Assembly (NCBI GenBank): GCA_028751875.1
Contig: CM054134.1
Location: 68,163,839 to 68,227,838 of the forward strand
Direction of reading: 5' to 3'
Length of the DNA: 64,000 nucleotides
From: Rapana venosa
Lineage: Eukaryota > Mollusca > Gastropoda > Neogastropoda > Muricidae
Shown: one piece after another, positions 34,393 to 45,863 of the stretch
How positions within the stretch are numbered: position 1 is the stretch's first letter
How the letters are laid out: every line of letters begins with the position of its first letter
The notes under the pieces: generated by a model
What the model saw: the letters and a program-made list of their open reading frames with translations, nothing else
Told to the model about the DNA's origin: nothing
The model's database searches: none
Program-made: the position numbers and the translations under genes

Positions 34393-37300
34393 CTTCAGTT
34401 GTGTGCGGAGAGGAAGAACCTGAGCGCTCCTCTCTTGTCTGTTGTTTTTTCTTCTTCATGGCCTCCCACTCAGCCATTGTGTACACTTTCTTCTCTTCTT
34501 TGTAAGGTCCCCAGCTCATGAAAGGGCTCTCCTTCACTTCTTCTTCATCGTCATCATCTTGAGAATAGCCACTAGACTCCATCACATTACCGTCATCATC
34601 AGTGTAGGATTTTGAGATTTGAGTTTTAGTCACCTTAGAGCTACTATAATGCATCACCTCTATGGAAGCGCCTTCCTGCACATATTCTGATGATTTTGTG
34701 AGCTGAGTTTTCAATGTTTGTTCTGTATGAGATGATTTCAGGTCTTCATAGATTCTGCGGACACCTGCATGAAATCATGGGAATCAGTGTGTGATTCTTC
34801 TGACCTACACATTGTTCCACCTGAACTTCCCATGCTCCAGTGTGCTGACTCTACTGACATCAACATGGGATTCTCAGGGATTTGCTGCTGTACTTGAACA
34901 AATTCTAATGAGTCTGCTGATGTGTGCATGACATCTTCTTGCAATGAGTCTTGGTCACACTTGTCAGAGTGTTTGTCTTGTTCTAAAGAGTCCACTGATC
35001 TCACCATGATATCTTCCTGCTCTTGCAGAGAGTCTGTGTCAAACTTGCTGGAATCAGAGGTACGCATCTGCTGAGTAAGCACCAGAGAGTCTGTGGACAA
35101 CTGCATGATGCACTCTCCAGCTAAAGAATCAGCATCCATGTCATGAGATGCCCCAGCAGGAGTAGCGGTTGGCTCTGGACCAGCAAAAATAACACTAGAC
35201 GTCATCTCCGTCATCTCTGAGGTGTCTGCATCCAGAGAGTCAGGCTCTTCATCCTTGTCATCTTCACTTAATGAGTCATGCTCCACTGCATCCCGCCCTT
35301 CCAGTGAGTCCTTGTCTTGATCCTTTTTAGCTGCTTCTACATCACTGAGATCAGAGCTGCTATAGCCAACAGAACTGCTATAGTAGAACATGCGCCCAGA
35401 ATCAAGACTGCCAGCTTCAAGATAAGACACGATCTTCTGTGCCTCTGCTTCCAGTTCATTGTTGGTCATCACGTCTCTCTCCAGTCTTTCAAATTCATTC
35501 AGGGAAGCCAGAGAGGAGGTTTCACTTCTTCGCTGCAGGGAACTGTCCACAGAACTGCGCCTGTCATCAGAGTCTGTTGCCAGCTCAGCTTCCAGCTTCT
35601 CAAACTCTGCCAGGGAAGACACGGAGCCAGCCACAGAGCCAGAGCCAGAACCTGAGCCAGACTTTCCACCACTGCTCTTGCTTTCCGCAGCATTTTTCTC
35701 CTCCACGGAGCTGTTAGAACCCTGTTGGTCAATCTGCCTTTCAAGCTTTTCAAACTCTGCCAGAGATGAAGTTGTTGAGATATCATCTCTTTCCATTTCA
35801 CGCTTGTACCGCAATAGTTTCTTTTCATCAAATGATCCATATTCAAATTTCTTTTCATCAAAGGATGACACAAGATATGGAAGGTGCTTTCGTTCATCAT
35901 AGGAACCCCCGAAACTCTCTTTGTCTGAAGTGTCTATAGAACTCGACCCAGAATGGCCTATCTGCTTCTCAAGTCTTTCAAACTCCAGCAGTGACGAGGA
36001 CACTGAGGCGTCATCCTTGTCATGCAGTGGCTTGGTGAAGTATCTGGTGCTACCAAAACCTGGGGATCGGGAAGGTCCCTCAGGGGGAGAACAGTGGAAC
36101 TGCTCTTGTGGGTCAGATTCAGGACCAGTTTCATTCCCCAAGTCATCTTTCTCAATCATTTCAAACTGTTCTTCCTCTGACAGTTCAGTGATGACCGACA
36201 ATGCAGCTCTGTCTACAAATTCATAGCGGTCACTTTCTACCGAGGAAGACATTTCAACGTTACTGCTATAGCGATCACTCTCTACTGATGAAGACAGCTC
36301 TTCTTTCCCAGCATACCTGTCACTCTCTACTGATGAGGAAAGTTCATTATCTTTGGAATCATAGCGATCACTTTCTGTTGAAGAGGAGAAGTCTGATGAT
36401 TCCTTTGAAGCTTCTTTTGGTTTGGCCCACTCCTGTGGCATTTTCACTTCTTCATCTTCTGTCTCTTCAAATCTTTCATCCACTTCAGCTTGTGTTAACT
36501 GCATGTCTGAATGCATGGAGGAGGACATGGAAGCAATTTCTGCCAGTCTGTCTTCAACATCTCCTTCATCTTCCTCTTCCTCCTCCGCATCAGCAGCCAC
36601 CACAGTAGCAAAACTGTCCACACTAGATGAATCTCCATGATCTTCAGGACTCAGTTGTTCAGCATAGTCATGCATCTTGATGTCTGCTTCCATGATTTCA
36701 AGTTCTTCTTCATCCGATCCAGCTTCAGCTTCCACCTTTGATGATGAACCAGAGAAGATATCTCTGGAAGGCAGATGCCCAGCAGATGCAAATGTATGAG
36801 CTGAGGCTGGATCACTCTCCACTAAAAAAGATGGTTTACTTTCTGGCTGTTCAATCGTCATTTCAAAGAGCAGTTCTGTGTCTTCTGATGTTTCAATAAA
36901 ATGGAGTTCATCTTCTCCTCCATCAACATCATCACCTGATGAAGCTTTCTTCTGGTCTTCCTCTTCTTCCTCTTCAGGGACACATTCAGCATGGAAATGG
37001 TCTGGAGCAATGGGAAAATCTGGTTCATCCATTTCTTCATCTTCTACATCCTCTGTGTCCAGCCCTGACAGATGTTCAGTGATGGTGATGCCAGGAATAT
37101 CCTCTGAGAGTTGCTTCATCAGCACTGTCGTCTTTGTCTGTGGGCTGCGACCTGTAGCCATGGGCAAAACTTCATCCAGCTGCTCTATGTCCTCCTTCTG
37201 TTGTTCATCCTCTGGCAGGTCTTCCTCTGCTTGTTCATATTCTAACTTCCTATCCTCTTCCACAGCAGCATCTTCCGTCTCTTCTACCTTGGTCTGTTTG

Positions 37301-40300
37301 GTGTCTTTTTCTTCTTCAGCAGATTTTAATGCTGACATTGTCTGCACTTTCTCCTTCACATCTTCCAGTATGGATTCCACAAAATGACTAGCAGTCTTTT
37401 CAATGTCTTCTTCAGCAACAGACTGAGCAGGACTTTCAGCTTCTTTGTCATCTTCTCTACCAAAGAACATCTGCCGGAAAGCATCAGGTGTAGGAGACAG
37501 AGGTCGCTCAAGGTCATCGTATCCCTGCACTCCCAAAAGTCCCTCTGTCTGGACACTTTCTGCCTGCTGCTGATCTTCATCTTCATCCTCAGACTCTGGC
37601 TTGCTGTCTTTCAGACGAAGCAGTTCTTCCTCAGGTTTTTCCATGTACTCTATTTCTTCTGCCTCTTGTTCCATGAACTCCTCTTCACCACCTGCAGCCT
37701 CACCTAGAAGATTGTCATCATTCAAGTCAAAATCATCATCTAACCTTCGTTCTGGAACTGGTTCCTCTTCGTATGGTTCTTGTCCTTCTTCAATGAACTG
37801 CTGTGGGTCCTCTTTGATGTCAATGGTGACAGGGATCTGAATTTCCAGGGCACGTTTTCCTGGATACACAGAACCTGGGTCAAGCTGGTATGGCTCATCT
37901 TCAGTCTCCTCAGTAATGATGGTCTCTGGAGGTGCCAGAGCTTGTTCTTCAAATTCTTCCTCTGCTACATCACTTTTTTCCTCTTCCCTTTCTTGCACTA
38001 CTTGCTGCTGTTCTGGTACAGCTGCTACAGGCGTGGCTTCAGCAGAAGTTAGGTCCTCACTTTCCAACAGTGCACTTTCTCTCATTTCAGCTGAAGTTTC
38101 CACCTGATCAGAAACTTGTTCATCTGTTTTGAAAGTGACTTCTGTTGGGGGCTGAGTCTGGTCAGAGTCCTGGTCAGTTTCAGACTTGGCCATCAAGTCC
38201 CTCTGCTGTGATGTGGACATGGTGACTGTCTCCTCTGAAGGCATCTCCAGACCATACAGTGTTTGGTCAGAGGTGGACATGAGATTCAAGTCTGTCCCTG
38301 GAGGCAGCTGCAGCTCTGACAGTGTGGCTTCTGCACCACTAGCAGCTTTCTCTTCCTCAGTTGCCCACACTGCTGCAACAACTCCACTCTCCTCCTCTTG
38401 CTCTTCATACTCTGTCTCGCTCACAACGGCTTCTTCTAACTGTTCTTTTGATTCACTTTCAGAAACAATTCTCTGATCGCTCGCTGCTTCTGCATCGTAT
38501 TCAGCATTGTACTCCACTTCTGTTGGTCCATTTGTTATGACATCTTCTTTCACATCTGAATCCAGCATTTCAGCAAAATCACTTCCAGATGCAGCAGAAT
38601 CAGCTGAGGAAACCATCTGCCCAAAGCAAGCGTCAGCAGTCATGTAACTGCTTTCTTTCAGTTCAGTTGGTGACATCATTTCAAAGGGGGAACTGAGCTC
38701 ATCTTCCTCATGAACAGTGGACTCATCCAAGGTGTGTCCAGTTTCCTCCTCTTCTGCTCCCCCTGTTCTGATGTGCTCTAACACAGAACTGGCCTGCGCT
38801 AAATCACTGGCTGTATGCAGGTTCAAAGTGCCCCCGTCCCTGGGTGTGGAGGTGGGTGGGGATGGCACAAAGTCTGAGGTTGGCTTTTTGATGACTGTCA
38901 GCTCTTCAGAGTCATCTCTGGTGGGGGTCTCTGCCGTGCCAGATCGGAGGAGAAGTGAGGCATCAGTTTCAAATACATCATCTTCAGGACTGGATAAGAT
39001 GGCCTTTGTGGGAGCATTGGGTGTTAACTTCTTTTCCACAGAGTCTGGTGATATGTCAAAAGCTGATACCACATGACATACCCTGCCAGTGTCCAGTTCA
39101 TAGGAAGCAGCCAGAAGAGTGGGTTCCACAGACATTTCAGAGGAAGAAGTGGACATTTTGAACTCATCAGTTGACTGTTCTGATGCATGGGGGGTACTGA
39201 GAGTGTCTGTCTGGAATGTGACCCTCTTTTCTGAAGGGACTGACTTAGCAGGAGCATCATCATCTTCAATGTCGTCTACCCCTGGCCCTTCATCAATGGG
39301 GGACAGTTTTTCTTCTGTGGAGTCTCTCTCAGTTTCTGATGATTCATACACTTCATTGTCAGCAAGGGATTTACCCAGTGAGTGTACAGCCATGGGGAAT
39401 GTGGTTGGAACTTGAGGAATGGTGGACAGAGATTCTGCTTCAGGCTCTTCTGCAATAGCACCCTGCAGCTCCCCCTGCACTGTGAAATCTGAGGGCAGCT
39501 CTTCCCCTGAAGGAGACACAGAACGGTCTTTTTCATCAGCCATTTCTTTCAGGAGTTCCTGCTGAGCCAGTCTGGACTCCATGCTGACAACGCTCATAGT
39601 AGGCTCAGTAGGCCTTGGCCTGGTTGACATCATGTCCTCCTCAGCTTCTGATGAAGTTCTCATTTCTATGGACTGCTCAAGGGAGCTGTCAGTTGTTGTG
39701 TAAGAAGAAGCAATCTCTTCAGTGCTGGACTGGAAAATGCCGACATGGGAGACAGTGGAAGAGGCTGTGGCCCCACCAGCCGCAAGGTCAGACTCCAGGT
39801 AAGAGTCAAAAGAGTCTTTGGTCAGTTCATCCTTCACTTGCTGCCGACTTTCCTGAATGATGGTGATCACCTCCTCTTCATGAGTCTGTTCTATCTGATG
39901 ATGGGGCTCTGGGATCTTTCCAGAACCACCTGCTTCAGCTTCTTCAACTGTCATTTCCTCCATCTTCAGCTCTCTGCTGGTGGCTGCCATTTCGTAACTC
40001 AGGTCAAAGGTGACTTTTGTTCTACTGGGCTCCTGGTCTTCTTCAGTCTCTTGGTCTTCAGAGATGAAAGAAACACTGGGGTAATTCGTGTCACTATCTC
40101 TCCGGTAGAAAGTGCCCAAGTCAATAGACTGGTTCTGATGCTGGAGAGACTGCGACTTCTCTTGGTGTATAAAGGACTCTGAAAACTGGCGTTTGTACTG
40201 GTGGGCTATTTCCCAGGGCATTTTGATGTAGGTTCCTGTTGTCTCATCAAACACTTCCACATCATTGTCAGGAGAACTTTCAGAGGAGCTTTCTAAAAGT

Positions 40301-41459
40301 TCAACTGGAGCATCAGCTATACCTACTGGTGCTGGTGGCTCAGATTCCAGATCCTCTGCTTCTTGTTGTGCATGGTCAGAAACAGACTTGCTTTCTTCTG
40401 GGGGAACTTCTTTCTCTTCCACTGCAGTCAGGTGAGCTCCTGAGTCTCCTTTTGTTGCTACCCAGCCAAGAGCCTGTTCACCTTCCTGCTGAGGGCTCAT
40501 TTCGTCCTCTTCCTCTTCTTCAGACTCTTTCTCCTCGACATGTTCACTACTAGTTACCCACTCATCTGGGTAGAAAGCAGCTTCATACTGTTTCTGAGCT
40601 TCAAGTTCATGTTTGTAATCATCAGGAAAGTCAAAGGTATACGGTTTCTCTTCAAGGTCTTCAGGAGAGATTTCTCGAGTTTCCTGTCTTGGAAGTTTCT
40701 GCTGGCTTTCTACCGGTGGCTCTTCATCCGTGAAGCCCAGGTTGTCAAAAGCCATGTAGATCAGTCTAGACACCTTGCTCGTTTTAGACTCTTCAGACTC
40801 AGGTTCTGGGACAGCTTCACCTGTTTTGGACAACAGTTCTTCAGTGGTGGTTTCTGTCTCCTCGACAAGAAACTCCTCTGATCTTTCAGTCTCTGTTTCA
40901 CAAATCACTTGCTGGTCTGGTTCTAGTGGCTCTTCTTTTTCAGTGTGAGACGGTGGAACAGTTGTTGTGTCTCTTTCTTCAGCTATGAACTGCTCACGCC
41001 TGTCTGTTTCAATTTCAACAACAGGGGACAGCTGTGAATCTTGCATTTCTGTTTCGTCTGCTGTTATGTCTGTGGTAGAAACAGACTGGAGCTCTGTCAC
41101 CTGATAAAGTGCAGTGTCTTCTACGATGTGGCTTTTCTGTGAAATCTGGACAGACTCTTCTTCAAACTGTTCAAATGATTCGGTAGCAAAGGCCACTGTT
41201 TCGTGCTTGGTGCTGGACTCCACTTGACTGAAGTAATCATCAGTCTGTTCTGTGTGGACTTTGTGTTCAGAGTAGACAGCAGTAGTTTTGACAGTGCTAG
41301 AGGTCTGCTCTGACTGTAACTGTGTGTGGATATCCATTTCCAGCGCTTCACTGAAGGAGAACACCTGCTTAGAAGGAGAGCCCTTGGATAGGGGAGAAAA
41401 CTGCTCCTCCACGTCAGTCTCTTCTGTTTTTTCCTCGCTCCTCTCAAGAATTTCTGCAT
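34393..41459 (-). CDS. Giant ankyrin-like protein, giant exon 2 (about 7.07 kb)
   Basis: The exon enters in phase 1 after acttctttttgtag and stays open for about 2240 codons, then meets TGA at 34740-34738. A shifted frame continues with the same composition to donor GTGAAC (after 34393; a second donor GTACTT lies 12 bp on, after 34381). One missing base near 34738-34768 would make one 7068-bp exon with phase 1 exit. The protein is acidic, Ser/Glu-rich and almost certainly disordered. Recognisable elements in order: GTYIKMPWEIAHQYKRQF; VTF motifs (TKVTF, KRVTFQTD, TEVTFKTD); four SSS[VT]ESDRY repeats (about 36.22-36.38 kb); an LIR-like FEMIEKDDL (36.15 kb); four EFE[KR]LE repeats (35.46-36.0 kb); and SADSLE-type repeats near the end. 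Giant disordered exons are a known feature of neuronal ankyrins. Confidence 0.8.
35455..36000 (-). repeat. Four EFE[KR]LE protein repeats in giant exon 2
   Basis: Copies in translation order: SSSLLEFERLEKQIG, TSSLAEFEKLERQID, VSSLAEFEKLEAELA, LASLNEFERLERDVM. Each is a short predicted helix set in Ser/Asp-rich linker, at spacings of about 50-80 residues. I do not know its partner. Confidence 0.85.
36154..36165 (-). other. LIR-like FEMI motif in giant exon 2
   Basis: The codons for F-E-M-I lie in the context LSEEEQFEMIEKDDLGNE. It is clearly related to the WEMLDKEDL motif of giant exon 1 (aromatic-E-M-aliphatic-acid-K-acid-D-L). Confidence 0.5.
36215..36385 (-). repeat. Four SSS[VT]ESDRY protein repeats in giant exon 2
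   Basis: SSSTESDRYDSKDNE, SSSVESDRYAGKEE, SSSVESDRYSSNVE and SSSVESDRYEFVDR lie head to tail, about 15-17 residues apart. Ser-rich acidic sequence of this kind suits casein-kinase-type phosphorylation. Confidence 0.88.
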
Positions 41460-42225
41460 CTACAAAAAGAAGTGTTAACACACAGGGGCTAGTTATCAGT
41501 GATAATGAAAGCACAAGGCACAAAGGAAATGCAGTCTATAGGATTCAGTCAACACAACTCAATATACTTGTAAAAGAAAAAGAAGTAGATGAGTAGCCTA
41601 CACAGGCTAAACACCTTTCAGTCACTCAAAGTTGGTAAAAAACAACAACCACTGAAGTATAATTTATCGCTGTAACTTTCTGCCCTTTCCCTTGAGATAT
41701 CTCAGAATGTGTGAAATGTACGCTGGGCTTATCACTTTCTTCAGATAAAGAAGCAATGTATTTTTTATCGTGTATTCACAAACATGACACAAATACACTG
41801 TACATAGTAAAGTAACTTAACTTCTTACAATACTCCATTCTATTCAGAGTAAAATACAGTGCAAAATTTGACTAAATATTGTACATTCTCTTTTATGTTT
41901 AAGTTTGCCAAATTACATGGTATAAAAAGGTAAATATAATCAGTTTTTGTCTGATATCAATGTTTCAAGAGATAGAGTAACAAAATGGCTGTGATTGAAT
42001 GTAAAATTAAAGATGTTTTTCATACATATGACTTCAACAGACACACAAATAATGACAGAATATATTCATCCACATTCCTAGGTTTGTTCTAAGGCTGTAA
42101 CAGGAATACATCTAACAATCAAGTAAACATACCTTTTGTAAATTGTCTGGACAGTTTAGGTATGTCAAACTGACAATGTTACCCTGAGCATGTGTGTATG
42201 TGCATAAGTGTGTGTGTGTGTGTGT

Positions 42226-42316
<91 letters not shown>

Positions 42317-42829
42317 GAAAGAATGAGTAAGTGAGTGAGTGAGTGTGTATGAAACAGTATGCTAAAAACCCCTCAGTTTATAATGCTATGTCTTCATCAA
42401 GATGATTTCTGAGTGACTCAAATATTTATAAAGCTTCAAAACAGAGACACAAAATGATTCTGGGAACAAAATAACTAAACATTTAAAAAAATGAAAAAGA
42501 TTTCTCAGTGGCCAGGCCACTTTTTTCAGCATCTATGACAATGAACTGAATCATAGATATCCCAGAGTTGTTTTGTTTGGTTTTGTTCAGCATATATGAC
42601 CTTGTCAAGAAGAAAAACAATTCAAGATCCTGACACAAGTTCAGAATTGAAAATAAAAAAAGAAATACACAGAACCTAACACCATAGCTACCAAATGATG
42701 GCGTAACACAATCAAAATTTTTTTAATCAGATAACTGAGGAGTCAATGCAATGGTATAAGATAAAAGGAGGCACAGAACCAATAAAATATGGGATTGACA
42801 ATGGCGATGAGCAGACAACACTGATGTAC
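41460..42829 (-). other. Intron between exon 42830-42949 and giant exon 2
   Basis: No coding sequence. A GT run then GA runs lie at about 42205-42320; in the pre-mRNA these read as a long UC-rich tract, about 510 nt past the donor. Confidence 0.75.
42205..42320. repeat. (GT)n(GA)n microsatellite
   Basis: GT repeats give way to GA repeats interrupted by CAGA units. Confidence 0.95.
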
Positions 42830-42949
42830 CTTTGGCCTCTACATCTTCAAGCTGCGCAGCGTCAGAGCTGGAAGAACTTAACTTGTCGTCGTCTCGCTCA
42901 GCAAGGTCCGATTCTTCTGGACGGGCTTCTGCTCCCATTACTTTGCCTA
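42830..42949 (-). CDS. Giant ankyrin-like protein, 120-bp exon
   Basis: It enters in phase 1 after tgttttaacag and leaves in phase 1 at donor GTACAT. It encodes about 39 residues: a basic start (GKVMGAEARPEE), then ERDDDKLSSSSSDAAQLEDV. Acidic and Ser-rich like its neighbours. Being an exact multiple of 3 with equal phases, it can be skipped without a frame change. Confidence 0.78.
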
Positions 42950-44866
42950 CTGTTAAAACATCTTGATTAGCCAAAGGGAATTTAACACGCTTCATTTACA
43001 ACAGATTTACACAATTTACTTATAAATAGCTTTTGTTTGTTTGTAAACAGCAATATGTAAAAATAATGGATATGAGATGAGAGAAAAAAATCCGCTCAAA
43101 GAATGTTGTGAGGCATACATGAATACAGGAAGAATATGAAAGAATACGCAGTGTTACTATAATATGTATCCTTATTTTCTTTACGGCATTGAGAACCGAT
43201 ATTAAAACATGCAAAGAATGTTTTTTTTGTTTTTTAAAAATGAAAAAGGTACAATGAGAGAGAGAGAGAGAAAAACGTTACAACAGTTTGCTTGCAATGG
43301 TTCATTTGGCTCTTCTGCTAAGGAAGAGTAACTATTGTCATAACAAAGGAACAAATAGATAACACAAAAAAATACTGACAAAATATGTAAATCAAAAGAA
43401 ATAAGTTATTTTGTCATTTCCGTTTTAACAGCCTATGCTCAAACAAAGGTTGCTAATATTTGGATAAAACCAGTGTATAAAATACAGACCAATGTAGGGT
43501 TATTCAAATATTCCACATTGCCAATGAATACACTGACAATGTATGGGGTATGTATGAAGGATCCATTTCAAGATAATTAAGATCAGGAATTGAATGAGGT
43601 TGTTCTTTAACTGGTTTTCATGCTTTTTCATACTACGTTGATTTTCAGAAAAACCGATTCAGCGCAATGCATCACATAACCAGCTCTCTTCGCCTTATGG
43701 GTTATGCAGTTTCAAAAACGGCAGGTAAAGTACATTCTCTATGTATTTCTCTATTTAAATTGACAAATTTATCTTTTCTATCATATTGGTGAAACAATCT
43801 TTTTAATCAGCAATGATGTAGTAGATGGCATCTCCAGGCTGACATGATCTCTAGTTACTGCCTCGGGCACACGTGACTTCTAAACTGGTGCCTGGTAAAC
43901 TGCATGGAAGATTTTCCTTAGCACTGCTGATAGAAAGTGGATGATAGCCATGTTCTTGTCAGTTTGCTGAAAGAACTAATCCACAAAATTTCAGGAAATG
44001 AAAAGGAATAATGGAAGAAACAGAAAAAAGTCATAGTGGAAAAGAGAAAAACAGGTGAATGGATAATATAATGAGGACAATGCTGAAAATGATGAGAGAC
44101 AGGGGAAAAGATCTGATTATTGCATGCCACAGTAAAGTGGTACCTTAGATAGTGAGGGTAAGACATGAAAGAAAGATGGAAAGGGAGATGGACTGTTCTG
44201 AACACATACATGCTGGTTAACAAAAAAATCTGTGCACACTTGAAGGAAGTACACTGATACATATTGGTAAGAGTGGACAGCTGGTAAGAATAAACACATT
44301 TTTCCATAATTGTGTACATAGTTATATTTCATCCAATTTTCTCTGCTAGCCACACAAATCCACCAAGTTGATTACAAAGACACTAGCTCTTGACAGTGCA
44401 AATATGCTGTCAATGTGTTCTTTACTTCACAACAGGACACACATTTATTAATTAAACAATGCAGGCAACTGTGGTTGATGACAGGCTGAAGGAAAGGGTG
44501 AAAGACATCTGAAAATGATGAAGAGAAAGGAACAGATGGCTTTGGGCTGGTTTGGAAAAGACTCCTTGTGTATGACCTACCTACTGTACACCATGCTAGC
44601 CATGCAGACCCATACCACAAGTAAGCCTTTCCAGTGTGTGTGTGTGTGGACATTTTTTGCATTTCAACTTTAAAAAAATAGTCCACGCTGCTTTGATTTC
44701 ATTTGGGGGCCAAAAAGTGAATGACCCAAATCTGTACTGTGATCATGCTCCATTAGCAGTGGCAATCAATAGAAAACACTTTACACAAAAAAGCCTTATG
44801 AATGAATCTAAGCAAAAATTCTACAGTACACCAAACAGGAAGCAGCAGCAGAACCAGCAGACTCAC
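42950..44866 (-). other. Intron of the giant gene
   Basis: No exon or clear repeat element was recognised apart from a short GA run near 43256-43272 and a GT run near 44634-44648. Confidence 0.65.
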
Positions 44867-45322
44867 CTTCAGCAGAAAACGCTGCTGCTTCTGGCACCAT
44901 TGCTGAAGCATACAGCTCCTGGAAGCCAGAGGCAGTCCCTGCCGCCTGATAGGACTCAGTGTGGTAACTATCAAAGCGGTCAATGCCTATGTCATGGCCA
45001 CTGGCAGCTTCTTGAGGATAGACAACTTTGGCAGCTTGGTACAGGCTCTCCTCCCTGATGGGGACTGCCCTGTCTGGAGATGGTGGCATGTAGGGGGCAG
45101 AGGGCTCCAGTGGAGTCTGTGGCATCTGAAGGTCAGAGTCTCTCTCAAACTCTCGGTCAGAACTGATGTTTGACACAGTGTTGTTGTCGACGGAGTCCAG
45201 CAGTTGGATGACTGCCTGTTCACTGGATTCTGACGACTGTGTTTCCAGTTCGGTCTGCAGCCTTAGTCCCTGTAGCTGGTACAGTTTCTCCTCCTCCTCC
45301 TCCTCCATGCCTCTTCTCATCA
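44867..45322 (-). CDS. Giant ankyrin-like protein, 456-bp exon
   Basis: It enters in phase 1 after tactcttccccagcag and leaves in phase 1 at donor GTGAGT; both are strong sites. It encodes about 151 residues beginning VMRRGMEEEEEEKLYQLQGL, then acidic and Ser-rich sequence with VYPQEAASGHDIGIDRFDSY and a final Ala-rich segment. The GEEE run is encoded by a repeated GAG stretch. No known domain was recognised. Confidence 0.8.
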
Positions 45323-45863
45323 CTGCTGGGGAAGAGTAGGTAAAAACGTTTTCCCTCTGTCTTGCCTTTTAAAAACTTAGGGGCTAGTTTTGGCTTTGAC
45401 TTTGCTTTTATAAAGATTAATATTCCTTTCTCTGAGATAGAATAAAAAGAAACCTAATTAAAAAATTAAAAAGGCTTAAAAATGACAAAGTTTACTAGTA
45501 ATACTAGTTCACAAAAGTTAAGAATGTAATCAATCATTTTGTTTATACTTTCAAAGAATTAGTAAAAGTACATACATATGTTTAGTATAACATAAATCTC
45601 CTCAATAAATGAATGGAAAATGGGGAAATCAACAAAAAAAACCACCCCACCCCCTGTGCATTAAAACCAATTTCACCTAAGTAAAACATAACTGTCTGAA
45701 CTCTTGCTCATATCAAATGGGTAAAAGTTGAATTTAACTGAGGCTATAAAATACGTCAGTTAAAACCAAAAGAAATGAACATGGCAGTTAACTGTAGCAC
45801 CTCCCTCCCTGTCCCTCCCCAATCCCTGAAAAGCAAAGCAAAGCAAGCAGAGGTGTGGAGTAC
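45323..45863 (-). other. Short intron of the giant gene
   Basis: This 541-bp AT-rich intron has donor GTACTC and acceptor ccccagcag. No features were seen inside. Confidence 0.8.

Noticed and set aside
34738..34780. A short intron explaining the frame change at the end of giant exon 2
   Set aside because: The only GT-AG pair (CAG|GTGTCC to catacag) gives a 42-bp intron whose phases do not match (phase 0 out, phase 1 in); the shift must fall within about 30 bp.
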